A DNA stretch of 64,000 nucleotides. Source: Saprospirales bacterium. Its GTDB lineage: Bacteria; Bacteroidota; Bacteroidia; Chitinophagales; Saprospiraceae. The DNA is taken from positions 62,001 through 126,000 of the forward strand of contig PAAY01000041.1 in the NCBI GenBank assembly GCA_002698985.1, given 5' to 3'. The notes under the pieces were generated by a model. It was not told where the DNA came from. It did no database searches and worked only from the letters and a program-made list of their open reading frames with translations. Positions 26,974 to 34,714 of the stretch are shown here, piece by piece (position 1 is the stretch's first letter; each line of letters opens with the position of its first letter). A program made the translations under genes and the position numbers.

Positions 26974-27342
26974 TTAGGTAGGACGGTTTTTGGTGGGTGG
27001 CTCCGCTTTCAGCTTTTCGTTGCTGCTGTGGCGGTCGGCGTCGCGGCGGGGTTTCTTTTCTAAATTTTTCCGGAGGGCCTCTTCGAGGTCAATGCCGGTC
27101 TGGTTGGCCAGGCAGATGAGTACGAACAGCACATCGGCCATTTCATCGGGCAGGTCGTCTTTGGCAGAGGCAGCTTGCTCGGGTGTTTTGAAGGATTGCT
27201 CCCCGTAGAGTCGTGCCATCAGCCTGGCCACTTCGCCCACCTCCTCCATCAGAATGGCCGTGTTGGTCAGCTCGTCGAAGTAACGCACACCGACGGTATT
27301 GATCCACTTGTCAACGATGCTTTGGGCTTCTTTGATGGTCAT
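26974..27342 (-). CDS. MazG-like nucleotide pyrophosphohydrolase
   Basis: 122 residues. All-alpha NTP-PPase: TIKEAQSIVDKWINTVGVRYFDELTNTAILMEEVGEVARLMARLYGE carries the metal-binding EExxE motif (EEVGE, residue ~32), and DLPDEMADVLFVLICLANQTGIDLEEAL carries the ExxD partner (residue ~68). The basic Lys/Arg/Pro-rich tail of ~25 residues is extra and probably disordered. It hydrolyses nucleoside triphosphates to monophosphates, in a house-cleaning role. It lies 2 bp after the TrpF-like gene, the same transcript. Confidence 0.88.
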   Translation of the reverse strand: MTIKEAQSIVDKWINTVGVRYFDELTNTAILMEEVGEVARLMARLYGEQSFKTPEQAASAKDDLPDEMADVLFVLICLANQTGIDLEEALRKNLEKKPRRDADRHSSNEKLKAEPPTKNRPT

Positions 27343-27344
27343 GT

Positions 27345-27989
27345 TCAGGCCATTTCGAAGAGGTCAAAAATCTCATCCAGCTCATCGAAGCTCTTGTAGC
27401 CCACTTTTTCTTCGCTGCCGCCGGTGACGCAGATGCCGTAGGGCTTCAGGGTACCGATGATGGCCGGCAGGTTGGCAGCACTCATTTCGATGTCCAAAAA
27501 CACCTTGTTGTGTTTGCAAAGGTTCTGGAACATGCTGAGCGGGTAGAGTTCCTTGTTTTCGATCTGGGTCCAGGTGATTCCTGATTTGCGGAGATCGAGG
27601 AGGAAGTATTCACAAAAGGGAGAGTAATCGAGGAAATGTTCCAGGATGTCGGTTTCTTCCATGTCTTCGGCAATGACCACTTCCTTGATGACGGTGAGCC
27701 CTTTGAGTTTCATCAGCGGATCCCGCTCGGCGAACATGCCCACCTGCACTGCGTCCAGCTTGAGTTCGGTGGCCAGTGCGAGAATTTCATCGGCCGGTGT
27801 GAGGTCAAACTCCCCAACGAATTTGACGCCGTCCACCCACCCACGGATGGTTTCGAATTGTTCTTTGCTCACGGCATCTTCCTGTCCGGGTTCCAGAACG
27901 AAACCCATCCAGTCAACTCCCCGGGCAGCAAAGTACCGGGCATCGGTCAGGTTGGTAACGGCGTTGGCTTTTACGCTTATGTTGATCAT
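27345..27989 (-). CDS. TrpF-like (phosphoribosylanthranilate isomerase-like) beta/alpha barrel, catalytic Cys missing
   Basis: 214 residues from ATG 27989. A single beta/alpha barrel of TrpF type: ISVKANAVTNLTDARYFAARGVDWMGFVLEPGQED at the start, KFVGEFDLTPADEILALATELKLDAVQVGMF in the middle (compare TrpF VGVF...LDxVQLHG), FLLDLRKSGITWTQIE and a phosphate-site-like YGICVTGGSEEKVGYKSFDELDEIF at the end. The classical first-strand KICG motif (Cys as base) reads KANA here, so isomerase activity is unlikely; the later Asp (FLLD) is kept. No other trp gene is in the window. It is co-transcribed with the MazG gene (2 bp gap), which suggests a different, phosphate-ligand-related role. Confidence 0.78.
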   Translation of the reverse strand: MINISVKANAVTNLTDARYFAARGVDWMGFVLEPGQEDAVSKEQFETIRGWVDGVKFVGEFDLTPADEILALATELKLDAVQVGMFAERDPLMKLKGLTVIKEVVIAEDMEETDILEHFLDYSPFCEYFLLDLRKSGITWTQIENKELYPLSMFQNLCKHNKVFLDIEMSAANLPAIIGTLKPYGICVTGGSEEKVGYKSFDELDEIFDLFEMA

Positions 27990-28106
27990 GGTTTTGTGGT
28001 TTGGATGCGCTTCGCCTAGCGGCAATGAATTAACTTGGCCCGCAAAGCTAACCATTGTTGCACAAGCAACTATCCGGCAGGGACAAACTTGCAAAACCCT
28101 TCGACT

Positions 28107-28418
28107 TTGGAAAAAAACTACTTCGAACAAGTCTATGAAGCCGTCCGCCAAGTGCCCCACGGCAGGGTAAGCACTTACGGCATCATCGCCGATTACCTGG
28201 CGCTGGGCTCGGCCCGCATGGTCGGCTGGGCCTTGAATCATTGCAAGCCACACGACCAGGTGCCCGCCCACCGCATCGTGAACCGCAACGGGGAACTCAC
28301 CGGCCGCAACCACTGGCCCCACCCCGACATGATGGCCCAATTGCTGGAAAGCGAAGGCGTAAAAGTCAAAAACAACAAGGTGGTGGACCTGGAAAAGGTG
28401 CTGTGGCGACCTGTATAA
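28107..28418 (+). CDS. Alkyltransferase-like (ATL/MGMT-family) protein, catalytic Cys replaced by Ala
   Basis: 103 residues if started at TTG 28107 (EKNYFEQVYEAVRQVPHGRV), the usual position for this family; a frame extends to TTG 28035. Only the DNA-binding MGMT C-terminal module is present: PHGRVSTYGIIADYLALGSARMVGWALNHC (helix-turn-helix with Arg finger, residue ~20-45) then DQVPAHRIVNRNG (residue ~53). In methyltransferases this motif is PCHRV; here Ala replaces the acceptor Cys, the sign of an ATL protein. ATLs bind O6-alkylguanine and hand it to nucleotide excision repair. The stop codon lies inside a perfect 22-bp hairpin. Confidence 0.86.
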   Translation: MEKNYFEQVYEAVRQVPHGRVSTYGIIADYLALGSARMVGWALNHCKPHDQVPAHRIVNRNGELTGRNHWPHPDMMAQLLESEGVKVKNNKVVDLEKVLWRPV

Positions 28419-28462
28419 ACAGTTCAGGAGCTGACCGCAAGTCAGCTCCTGAACTGTTTATA
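28414..28462. repeat. Perfect 22-bp hairpin overlapping the stop of the ATL gene
   Basis: The arm 28414-28435 (TATAAACAGTTCAGGAGCTG...) is exactly complementary to 28441-28462 around a CGCAA loop. The arm contains the ATL stop codon. There is no T run, so it is not a canonical terminator; an RNA hairpin or palindromic element are both possible. Confidence 0.75.
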
Positions 28463-28503
28463 ATGAGGAATGAGGAACGAGGGATGAAAAAGGGCTAGCA
28501 CTT

Positions 28504-28541
28504 CCCTACTCTACTCTCTACTCCCTACTCCCTACTCCCTT
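28504..28541. repeat. Low-complexity module B (GGAGTAGGGAGTAG units) at the DUF4175 stop
   Basis: Tandem CTCCCTACTCCCTACTC on the plus strand, i.e. GGAGTAGGGAGTAG on the coding strand of the following gene, whose last codons (EGSRE then TAG) lie within it. The same unit occurs at 42247, 42547, 47859, 53117 and 58914. Confidence 0.75.
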
Positions 28542-31500
28542 CTTTCAGTTGCTTGTAGTATTCTTCAACCAGCTGTTTGTAGTAGGGCTTCAATGACGGT
28601 GACACCGTTTTGAACATTTCCACTTCTGCCTCCCGCTTTTTGATGTATTCCTCCAGCGAGGGCGGCAGTTTGCGTTCTTTGTCTTTGGCCGTTTTCGATT
28701 TGCGCTGGTTGTCGTATTCCTGTTGGCGCTCGGCTTTTTCGTGTTCCAGCAGGCGGGTCAGGATCTGCTGCTGGCGCATCAGCATCTCATTGGTCAGGCG
28801 CTTGTTGACCAACTCCGTTTCTATCTTGTTCATCTGCTCCATGATGCTTTCGAGTTCGGGATTGCCTTTGCCCTGCTCTTGCAGTTTCTTTTGCTTTTCC
28901 CTTAGCGCTTTGCGCAATGCCGCCTGACGGGCCGCCATCTGGGCAAATTCTTTTGAGGAAGGCATGTTGCCGCCTTCCATACCCTCTTTCATTTGCTGCA
29001 TGCCCTGGTTCAGTTCCTGCTGACCCTGGCTGATCTTGTCCATGGGCACATCGCCTTCGCTGCCGCTGCCACCGGGGTTGGTGCACATTTGGCTGCCTGC
29101 CATCATTCCGGCCATCTGCTGCTGCATTTGCTGCATGGTTTCGCTGAGCATGAGGGCCAGGTCGTTGAGGTTTTTCATGGCCCGCTGCTGTTGCTCACTG
29201 GCCTGGGCCTTCTGCCTTTCTTCCAGGTGGTCCAGCCCCTTGCGCATGTTGTCTTTGATGTCGCCCACTTTTTCGGTGATGAAGCTTTCCATTTGCATCA
29301 CGCGCTTGGCCAGGGCGTAAAGGCTGTCTTCGACGACTTTGAAGTCGTCCTGTATTTTCTTTTGCTTTTGCGTCAATTCCGTGTACCGGGGAGTGTTGAT
29401 GGCCACGGGAGCAAATTGGTCCATCAGGTCTTCCTGCTCAAAAGAGAGCGTCACCACATTTTCCAGCAATTGGCGCAGAGCTTTCATGTCCAGCTCCATT
29501 TGTTCCATCTGCTGGCTTTGCATCTGCATCTGCATGTTGTTGGCCATGTTTTTCATCTTCTGGCTTGCGCTCTTCTGCTTCCTGCTGGCCTTCTGGTTTT
29601 TGCCTTGCTTGAGGTTTTGCTGGCTGTCCTGCAGGTCCTGTTCGATGTCTTCACGCTCTTCTTTCTGATCGTCAAAATCTTTTTTGTTCTGAAGCTGCTC
29701 GTTCATCTTTTCGAGCTTCTCCATCTGCTCCTCCAATTCCTGGAATTCTTTGTTGATCTCTTCCTGTTTCTTTTCCAGTTCGGATTGTTTGTCCTTTTTC
29801 TGGTCACCGCTTTGCTGGTCACCTTGCTGGTCCTGGTTTTTCTGTTCCTGCTCGCCTTGCTCTTGCTCAGCGCCTTTTTGATTCTCTCCTTTCTCTTCCT
29901 GCTGGCCTTCGTTCTTTTCGCCCTGCTGTTTGTCTTCCTGCTGCTCACCCTCATTTTGCTCGCCGTCCTGCTGCTCGCCGTCTTTCTGTTCTTCCATTTT
30001 TTCGGTTTCTTCGGCAAGCTTCTCCTGCTCTTCGGCCAGCTTTTCCAGCTTGTCAATGGTCTGCTGCATCTCGTACTCGAACTCGAGTTGCTTGAACAGC
30101 TCCATCATGCGGTCCAGGTCCTTTTCCTTCTGCTCGTTTTCAGACTGCATGTCTTTCATCATCTCGAGGGCCTGGTCTTTTTCCAGCTTCTGCAGCAGTT
30201 CCTCGATTTTCTGCATCAGTTCCTGCATTTCCTGGTCTTGCAGGTTTTCCATCAGCTCCTGCATCTGCTCCTGCTTTTCCTGCATGGCAGGATCGGGCTG
30301 ATCCATTTCCTGCTGGTTCTTCATGTTTTCCTCGAAAGCCTTTTGCGCATCTTCTATCTGCTTTTGAAGTTCCTTCTGACGCTCCAGCAGTTTCTCCAGT
30401 TCCTTGCGGGTTTGCCAATCCATCTCTTTTTCCTGCAAGACTTTGTCGTGCAGCTTTTTCATGTCGTCTTTGATCTTGCGGCTCTCCTCCATGGCCTCTT
30501 TGAGCTTGTCCTTGATGGCCTGGTTGTTCTCTTCGGTCATCTTTTCATACTCCTCGAGGGTGGGCATGGAGAATGCCATCAGCATGGTGCGGGATGACTT
30601 GCTGCCGTTTACCGCATCGTTGTCATACACTTCGAAATAGTAGGTCACTTCATCGCCGGCTTTCAGGCCAAGTTCCTTAAGGTCGAAAATGTGGGAGTAC
30701 TGGATGGCTTTCCCGTCGGGCTTTGCCAGCTTAATGGTTTGCAATTCACCGTCCTGGCCGTTCCGCCGCAGGCGGTAATTGAAAGAAAGGCTGATCAGTC
30801 CGTAATCATCGGCAGCATCGCCCACGAAGTAGAGCAGCTTGTTGTCAGTGCTGTCAACGAATTTCTCCACCTCGATGACCGGATACTGGTCAGGGATGAC
30901 CACAAGGGTGTAGGTCACCGAGTCGGCATTGGGCAGCTGCTCGTTGGAAATGAACAGCCGGTAAGTGTCGTTGCTGAGAATGCGCTTGCTATAGGTAAAC
31001 AGCTTGTCGGAAAGCCGCTTCACCTCGTCTTTGGCGCCCTCGCCCAAAAAGCGGATGTCAATTTCATCAGCGTTTTCGACGGAAAAAGTCCAGGTCACCT
31101 TTGTGCCGGCAGGCACTACGAGATCGCCAATGCTCTGCAAGGCCTCGTCTTTGCGACCGGTATAGGCCGGATAATCGAGGTTGACCTCGAAGCCGCTGAT
31201 GTTGGGCTTTTTCAACACCTCCAGGGTATATTCGTCAGATTCTACCCTGCCTGAAAAGAGCTTGAATTCGGTGTTCTTTTGGACATTGCTGAAACGGTAG
31301 GTAAAAGTCTGCGGATCCACCTTGCTGAGGCGGTACTGTATGTTGTCCACTTCGATGAACACATCGCTGGGCAGCACTTCACCTTCCACCTTAACCGTAA
31401 GGGGGAACTCACCGTACTGAACCACCTTGAGGTCGTCTTCGGGCAAGATGAAATGAAAGGGGGCCGGCTTTTCAAAGCGCTTGTTGTAGTGCACCAGGCG

Positions 31501-32055
31501 GTTGGTACTTTCTTCGATCAAACTCGGTGCGGCAAAGAGAATGATCAGCAGTAGCAACAGCGGTGGCAGCGCGTATTTCAGGTACTTGCGGTTTTTCGAC
31601 AGGTCGATGGCATTGGGGAAAGGCACCAGCTTGATGGCTTCGCTCTTTTGCTCGATGCTGGCAAGGATGAGCTCCCGGCTACCGGCATTTTCGGCCTGGT
31701 GGCGTAGCTGAAGGATGTTGAGCAGCTTGTCCTCCACATTGGAGAAGTGGTTGCCGATGATGCGGGCCGCCTGCTCGTGAGAGATGACCTGCCCCAGCCG
31801 GAAGTAACGCAGCAAAGGCAATGCTATCCAATAGCCAATGGCCAGCACCGATATTGCGACGAAAGACCAAAAGAGCGCCGTGCGTACTCCGGGATCGAAA
31901 TAAAAGTGGTACTCCATGAAATTGAGACCGAGAAAGAGTGCCAGCACCAATGCAAGGGTGTAAAGGCTGCCCCTGATCAATTGGTTCAGGTAGTACTTCC
32001 TGATGAACTGATCGAGCTTTTCAATGAGGAGCTGGTAGTTATTCCTGTTATCCAT
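28525..32055 (-). CDS. DUF4175-family giant membrane-anchored coiled-coil protein
   Basis: 1176 residues from ATG 32055 (MDNRNNYQLLIEKLDQFI); a longer frame upstream is out of family. Two TM segments near residues ~28-50 and ~62-85 and a third (~150-168, ALPPLLLLLIILFAAPSLI), as in DUF4175 proteins. Residues ~185-500 are beta-rich repeats (FHFILPEDDLKVVQYGEFPLTVKVEGE, DYPAYTGRKDEALQSIGD). From ~530 to the end it is almost pure charged coiled coil: long E/K/Q/M-rich heptads including an EQQ/GEQ-rich low-complexity part around 700-830. Such proteins sit in the cell envelope in Bacteroidota, function unknown. Its last codons come from module B. Confidence 0.88.
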   Translation of the reverse strand: MDNRNNYQLLIEKLDQFIRKYYLNQLIRGSLYTLALVLALFLGLNFMEYHFYFDPGVRTALFWSFVAISVLAIGYWIALPLLRYFRLGQVISHEQAARIIGNHFSNVEDKLLNILQLRHQAENAGSRELILASIEQKSEAIKLVPFPNAIDLSKNRKYLKYALPPLLLLLIILFAAPSLIEESTNRLVHYNKRFEKPAPFHFILPEDDLKVVQYGEFPLTVKVEGEVLPSDVFIEVDNIQYRLSKVDPQTFTYRFSNVQKNTEFKLFSGRVESDEYTLEVLKKPNISGFEVNLDYPAYTGRKDEALQSIGDLVVPAGTKVTWTFSVENADEIDIRFLGEGAKDEVKRLSDKLFTYSKRILSNDTYRLFISNEQLPNADSVTYTLVVIPDQYPVIEVEKFVDSTDNKLLYFVGDAADDYGLISLSFNYRLRRNGQDGELQTIKLAKPDGKAIQYSHIFDLKELGLKAGDEVTYYFEVYDNDAVNGSKSSRTMLMAFSMPTLEEYEKMTEENNQAIKDKLKEAMEESRKIKDDMKKLHDKVLQEKEMDWQTRKELEKLLERQKELQKQIEDAQKAFEENMKNQQEMDQPDPAMQEKQEQMQELMENLQDQEMQELMQKIEELLQKLEKDQALEMMKDMQSENEQKEKDLDRMMELFKQLEFEYEMQQTIDKLEKLAEEQEKLAEETEKMEEQKDGEQQDGEQNEGEQQEDKQQGEKNEGQQEEKGENQKGAEQEQGEQEQKNQDQQGDQQSGDQKKDKQSELEKKQEEINKEFQELEEQMEKLEKMNEQLQNKKDFDDQKEEREDIEQDLQDSQQNLKQGKNQKASRKQKSASQKMKNMANNMQMQMQSQQMEQMELDMKALRQLLENVVTLSFEQEDLMDQFAPVAINTPRYTELTQKQKKIQDDFKVVEDSLYALAKRVMQMESFITEKVGDIKDNMRKGLDHLEERQKAQASEQQQRAMKNLNDLALMLSETMQQMQQQMAGMMAGSQMCTNPGGSGSEGDVPMDKISQGQQELNQGMQQMKEGMEGGNMPSSKEFAQMAARQAALRKALREKQKKLQEQGKGNPELESIMEQMNKIETELVNKRLTNEMLMRQQQILTRLLEHEKAERQQEYDNQRKSKTAKDKERKLPPSLEEYIKKREAEVEMFKTVSPSLKPYYKQLVEEYYKQLKEGSRE

Positions 32056-32453
32056 GAGTATATCGTTGTTCGGAGATTCTTCAATGTTTCCGGTCGCTGC
32101 GCAACGGCAACGCAAGGTAGAAAGAGCCCGGCGTTCCTGTTGCCCCCGGTGGGGTAAAGTGCAAATTTTTGACCACTGTACTGTTTCGTGGCACATTTAA
32201 ACAGTAAGGTGGCCCGGCTTGTTGCAAAGCCCGAAAAATAGGCCCTGATTCCCGCCCCGGTAATTAAAGAACTGTTAAACGGGTGACGGTTGCACGGCTT
32301 TGCAATCCAAAGACCCGGACACAACGGCAACATTGAATGAAAATGATTTCTGTCGTAGTGTACCGTGTTTTATTCTTAACCGGGAAGACGTTACCTTGGA
32401 GCGCACATCCGTCAAAGCAGTGTTCGTTCACGTCTCACCTAAAATCGTTCAAC
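32056..32453. other. 398-bp divergent intergenic region
   Basis: Between DUF4175 (minus) and the secreted coiled-coil gene (plus). TACCTTGG at 32392-32399 (one base off TAnnTTTG) is a weak -7 candidate for the rightward gene. Extra in-frame codons upstream of both ATGs exist but do not look coding. No RNA gene recognised. Confidence 0.5.
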
Positions 32454-33140
32454 ATGAAAAATTTTCTTTTTCCTCTGGTAATTCTGCTGGTGGCCCTTGC
32501 CAGCAACTCCGTCAAAGCTCAGGTAAGCATGAGCGATGAGGAAATGTCACAGGGTATGCAACCGGCCTTCATCGTGGAAGTTGCCGTAGATGATTCCAAA
32601 CTGGTAGAGAATGTCTGGAAAGACATGATGAAAGACTACGGCGGAAAAACCAAACGGGTAAAGGGCGGCAGCGGCGAACAGGTAACCACCGGTGCCGACA
32701 TCGCTGCCATCAACGCCGGCCAACCCTTTGAGATCTTTTCCAAAACTGAAAAAAGCAAAGGTGGTGTGGTGATCCACAAAGTGTGGTTCAAAGTCGGTGA
32801 AGACTTCGTGGACAAATACGACAACCGCGAGGCATACGACGAGGCCGTGAAACTGCTGGAGAAGTTTGCCCTGGAGTGCAAAATTGCCCAGACAAATGAA
32901 GAGTTGGCGAAAGCCGAAAAGAAACTCAAACAACTGGAAAACGACCTCGACCGGCTGAAGCGCCAAAACGACGGCTACCATCGCGACATCGAGAACTACG
33001 AAAAGAAGATCGAGCAGGCCAAAGAAAACATCGCCAAAAACGAAAAGCAACAGCAGGAAGCCGAAGAGAACCTCAAACTGCAAAAGGAAATTCTCGAAGG
33101 AATACGCCAGAAACTGAAAGACTTGAGAAACAACGGATAA
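32454..33140 (+). CDS. Secreted coiled-coil protein of unknown function
   Basis: 228 residues from ATG 32454 (MKNFLFPLVILLVALASNS), signal peptide to VKAQ. The first ~85 mature residues form a compact globular domain (QPAFIVEVAVDDSKLVENVWKDMMKDYGGKTKRVKGGSGE, then IFSKTEKSKGGVVIHKVWFKVGEDFVDKY). The rest, from residue ~120, is a long parallel-type coiled coil rich in E, K and Q (LAKAEKKLKQLENDLDRLKRQN), ending KLKDLRNNG. I do not recognise a named family. It faces DUF4175 divergently, and both carry long charged coiled coils. It may be a periplasmic scaffold; that is inference. Confidence 0.68.
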   Translation: MKNFLFPLVILLVALASNSVKAQVSMSDEEMSQGMQPAFIVEVAVDDSKLVENVWKDMMKDYGGKTKRVKGGSGEQVTTGADIAAINAGQPFEIFSKTEKSKGGVVIHKVWFKVGEDFVDKYDNREAYDEAVKLLEKFALECKIAQTNEELAKAEKKLKQLENDLDRLKRQNDGYHRDIENYEKKIEQAKENIAKNEKQQQEAEENLKLQKEILEGIRQKLKDLRNNG

Positions 33141-33175
33141 TTGGCAGCCCAAAGGCTCATGTAAACAACAATTGT

Positions 33176-33183
33176 TACCTTTG
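33176..33183 (+). promoter_or_regulatory. Candidate -7 element TACCTTTG for the alpha-oxoamine synthase gene
   Basis: Exact TAnnTTTG; the nearest TTG (33141-33143) is 32 bases upstream, too far for a standard -33. The leader would be about 145 bases. Confidence 0.45.
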
Positions 33184-33336
33184 CGGCTCATTCAATTCGC
33201 TAAGAGGCTGCATTTCAGAATTCCCATTCAACCCGGCGCCCTGCCAAAATACAGCGGCCCGTCCTGGTTGGATGCAAAACTGAAGTGCAGCCTCTTTCGC
33301 TGTTTTGAATCGAGATTGTAAAACCAATTCACTACT

Positions 33337-34587
33337 ATGGATTTATTTGAAAAGTTCAGAGACCGTGGTCCGCTCGGACGCTTTGCAGACGTTGCGGAAG
33401 GCTATTTTGTCTTCCCCAAACTTGAAGGGGAACTCGGCAACCGCATGACATTCAATGGCAAAGAGGTCATTTGCTGGAGTATCAACAACTACCTCGGCCT
33501 CGCCAACCATCCCGAAGTCAGAAAGGTGGATGCAGAAGCTGCCAAAGAATGGGGCATGGCCTACCCGATGGGTGCCCGCATGATGAGCGGCGCCACCAAA
33601 TACCACGATCAACTGGAAAAGGAACTGGCTGATTTCGTCGGTAAAGAACAGGCACTGCTGGTCAACTTCGGCTACCAGGGCGTACTCAGCGCCATCGACT
33701 GCCTGGTTAACCGCCACGACGTCATCGTTTACGACGCCGAAAGCCACGCTTGCATCGTCGATGGTGTGCGCCTCCACGCCGGCCAGCGCTTCGCCTTTGA
33801 ACACAACAACATTGCAAGTCTGGACAAGAACCTCGCCCGTGCCACCAAACTCGTCGAGAAAACCGGCGGTGGCATCCTCGTCATTTCCGAAGGGGTATTC
33901 GGAATGCGCGGCGACCAGGGTAAACTCCGTGAAATCGTTGCCCTTAAAGAAAAGTACGACTTCCGCCTGTTCGTCGACGACGCCCACGGCTTTGGCATGC
34001 TGGGCCCAACCGGCGCCGGTGCCTGCGAAGAGCAGGGCGTGATGCAGGATGTGGATGTCTACTTCTCCACCTTCGCCAAAAGCATGGCCAGCATCGGGGC
34101 ATTTTTTGCAGGTGACAAGTTTGTAATGAACCACCTCAAATACAACATGCGCTCACAGATGTTTGCCAAGAGCGTGCCCATGCCCATCGTCATCGGAGCG
34201 CTCAAACGCCTGGAGATGATCCGCACCATGCCTGAGCTTCGTGAAAAGCTCTGGCGCAATGTGAACGCCCTCCAAAGCGGCCTCAAAAAAGCCGGCTTCG
34301 ACATTGGCGAAACCAACAGCTGTGTGACGCCGGTGTACATGAAAGGCGAGGTTTTCGAAGCCATGGCCATGGTCCAGGATCTTCGTGAAAACTACGGGGT
34401 GTTCTGCTCCATCGTCATCTATCCGGTCGTACCGAAAGGCATGATTATTCTTCGCCTGATACCCACCGCTTCCCACACCCAGGAAGACATTGACATCACC
34501 ATCAATGCCTTCAGTGAGGTACACGCCAAACTCGTCAACCGCTCTTACCGCAAGGTTGCCGAGAAATTCAGCGAAGGGATGCTTTGA
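33337..34587 (+). CDS. spt: Alpha-oxoamine synthase, probably serine palmitoyltransferase
   Basis: 416 residues. PLP enzyme of the AOS family (fold type I), which condenses an amino acid with an acyl-CoA. Clear landmarks: EVICWSINNYLGLANHPEV (residue ~45), YPMGARMMSGATKYHDQLEKELADF (~75), HACIVDGVRLHAGQRFAFEHNN (His stacks on PLP, ~138), FVDDAHGFGMLGPTGAG (DD/H aldimine support, ~212), TFAKSMASIGAFFAG (PLP Lys, ~248). The N-terminal MDLFEKFRDRGPLGRFADVAEGYFVFPKLEGE is the form I associate with Bacteroidota sphingolipid SPTs rather than with KBL or BioF; substrate assignment is inference. Cytoplasmic. The stop TGA opens a module-A repeat. Confidence 0.88.
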   Translation: MDLFEKFRDRGPLGRFADVAEGYFVFPKLEGELGNRMTFNGKEVICWSINNYLGLANHPEVRKVDAEAAKEWGMAYPMGARMMSGATKYHDQLEKELADFVGKEQALLVNFGYQGVLSAIDCLVNRHDVIVYDAESHACIVDGVRLHAGQRFAFEHNNIASLDKNLARATKLVEKTGGGILVISEGVFGMRGDQGKLREIVALKEKYDFRLFVDDAHGFGMLGPTGAGACEEQGVMQDVDVYFSTFAKSMASIGAFFAGDKFVMNHLKYNMRSQMFAKSVPMPIVIGALKRLEMIRTMPELREKLWRNVNALQSGLKKAGFDIGETNSCVTPVYMKGEVFEAMAMVQDLRENYGVFCSIVIYPVVPKGMIILRLIPTASHTQEDIDITINAFSEVHAKLVNRSYRKVAEKFSEGML

Positions 34588-34657
34588 GACTTGAGAGATT
34601 GCGACCTTCAGGAAAGTCATTTCTGAAATGATAATCCTGAATCAGTTCTATAAAATG

Positions 34658-34694
34658 AAAAAGCCGGTGCCCGTTTGGGTGCCGGCTTTTTTTT
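34658..34694. terminator. Bidirectional terminator between spt and the LamG protein
   Basis: AAAAAGCCGGTGCCC pairs with GGGTGCCGGCTTTTT (two G-T pairs) around GTTT, flanked by A's on one side and T's on the other, so it can serve both convergent genes. Confidence 0.85.
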
Positions 34695-34714
34695 GGTCGC
34701 TGCGCAATGGCGTT

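Noticed and set aside
28993-30597. 534-codon plus-strand frame made almost only of Leu, Phe, Val and His
   Set aside because: It is the mirror of the Glu/Gln/Lys-rich coiled coil of DUF4175 on the minus strand, caused by codon bias.
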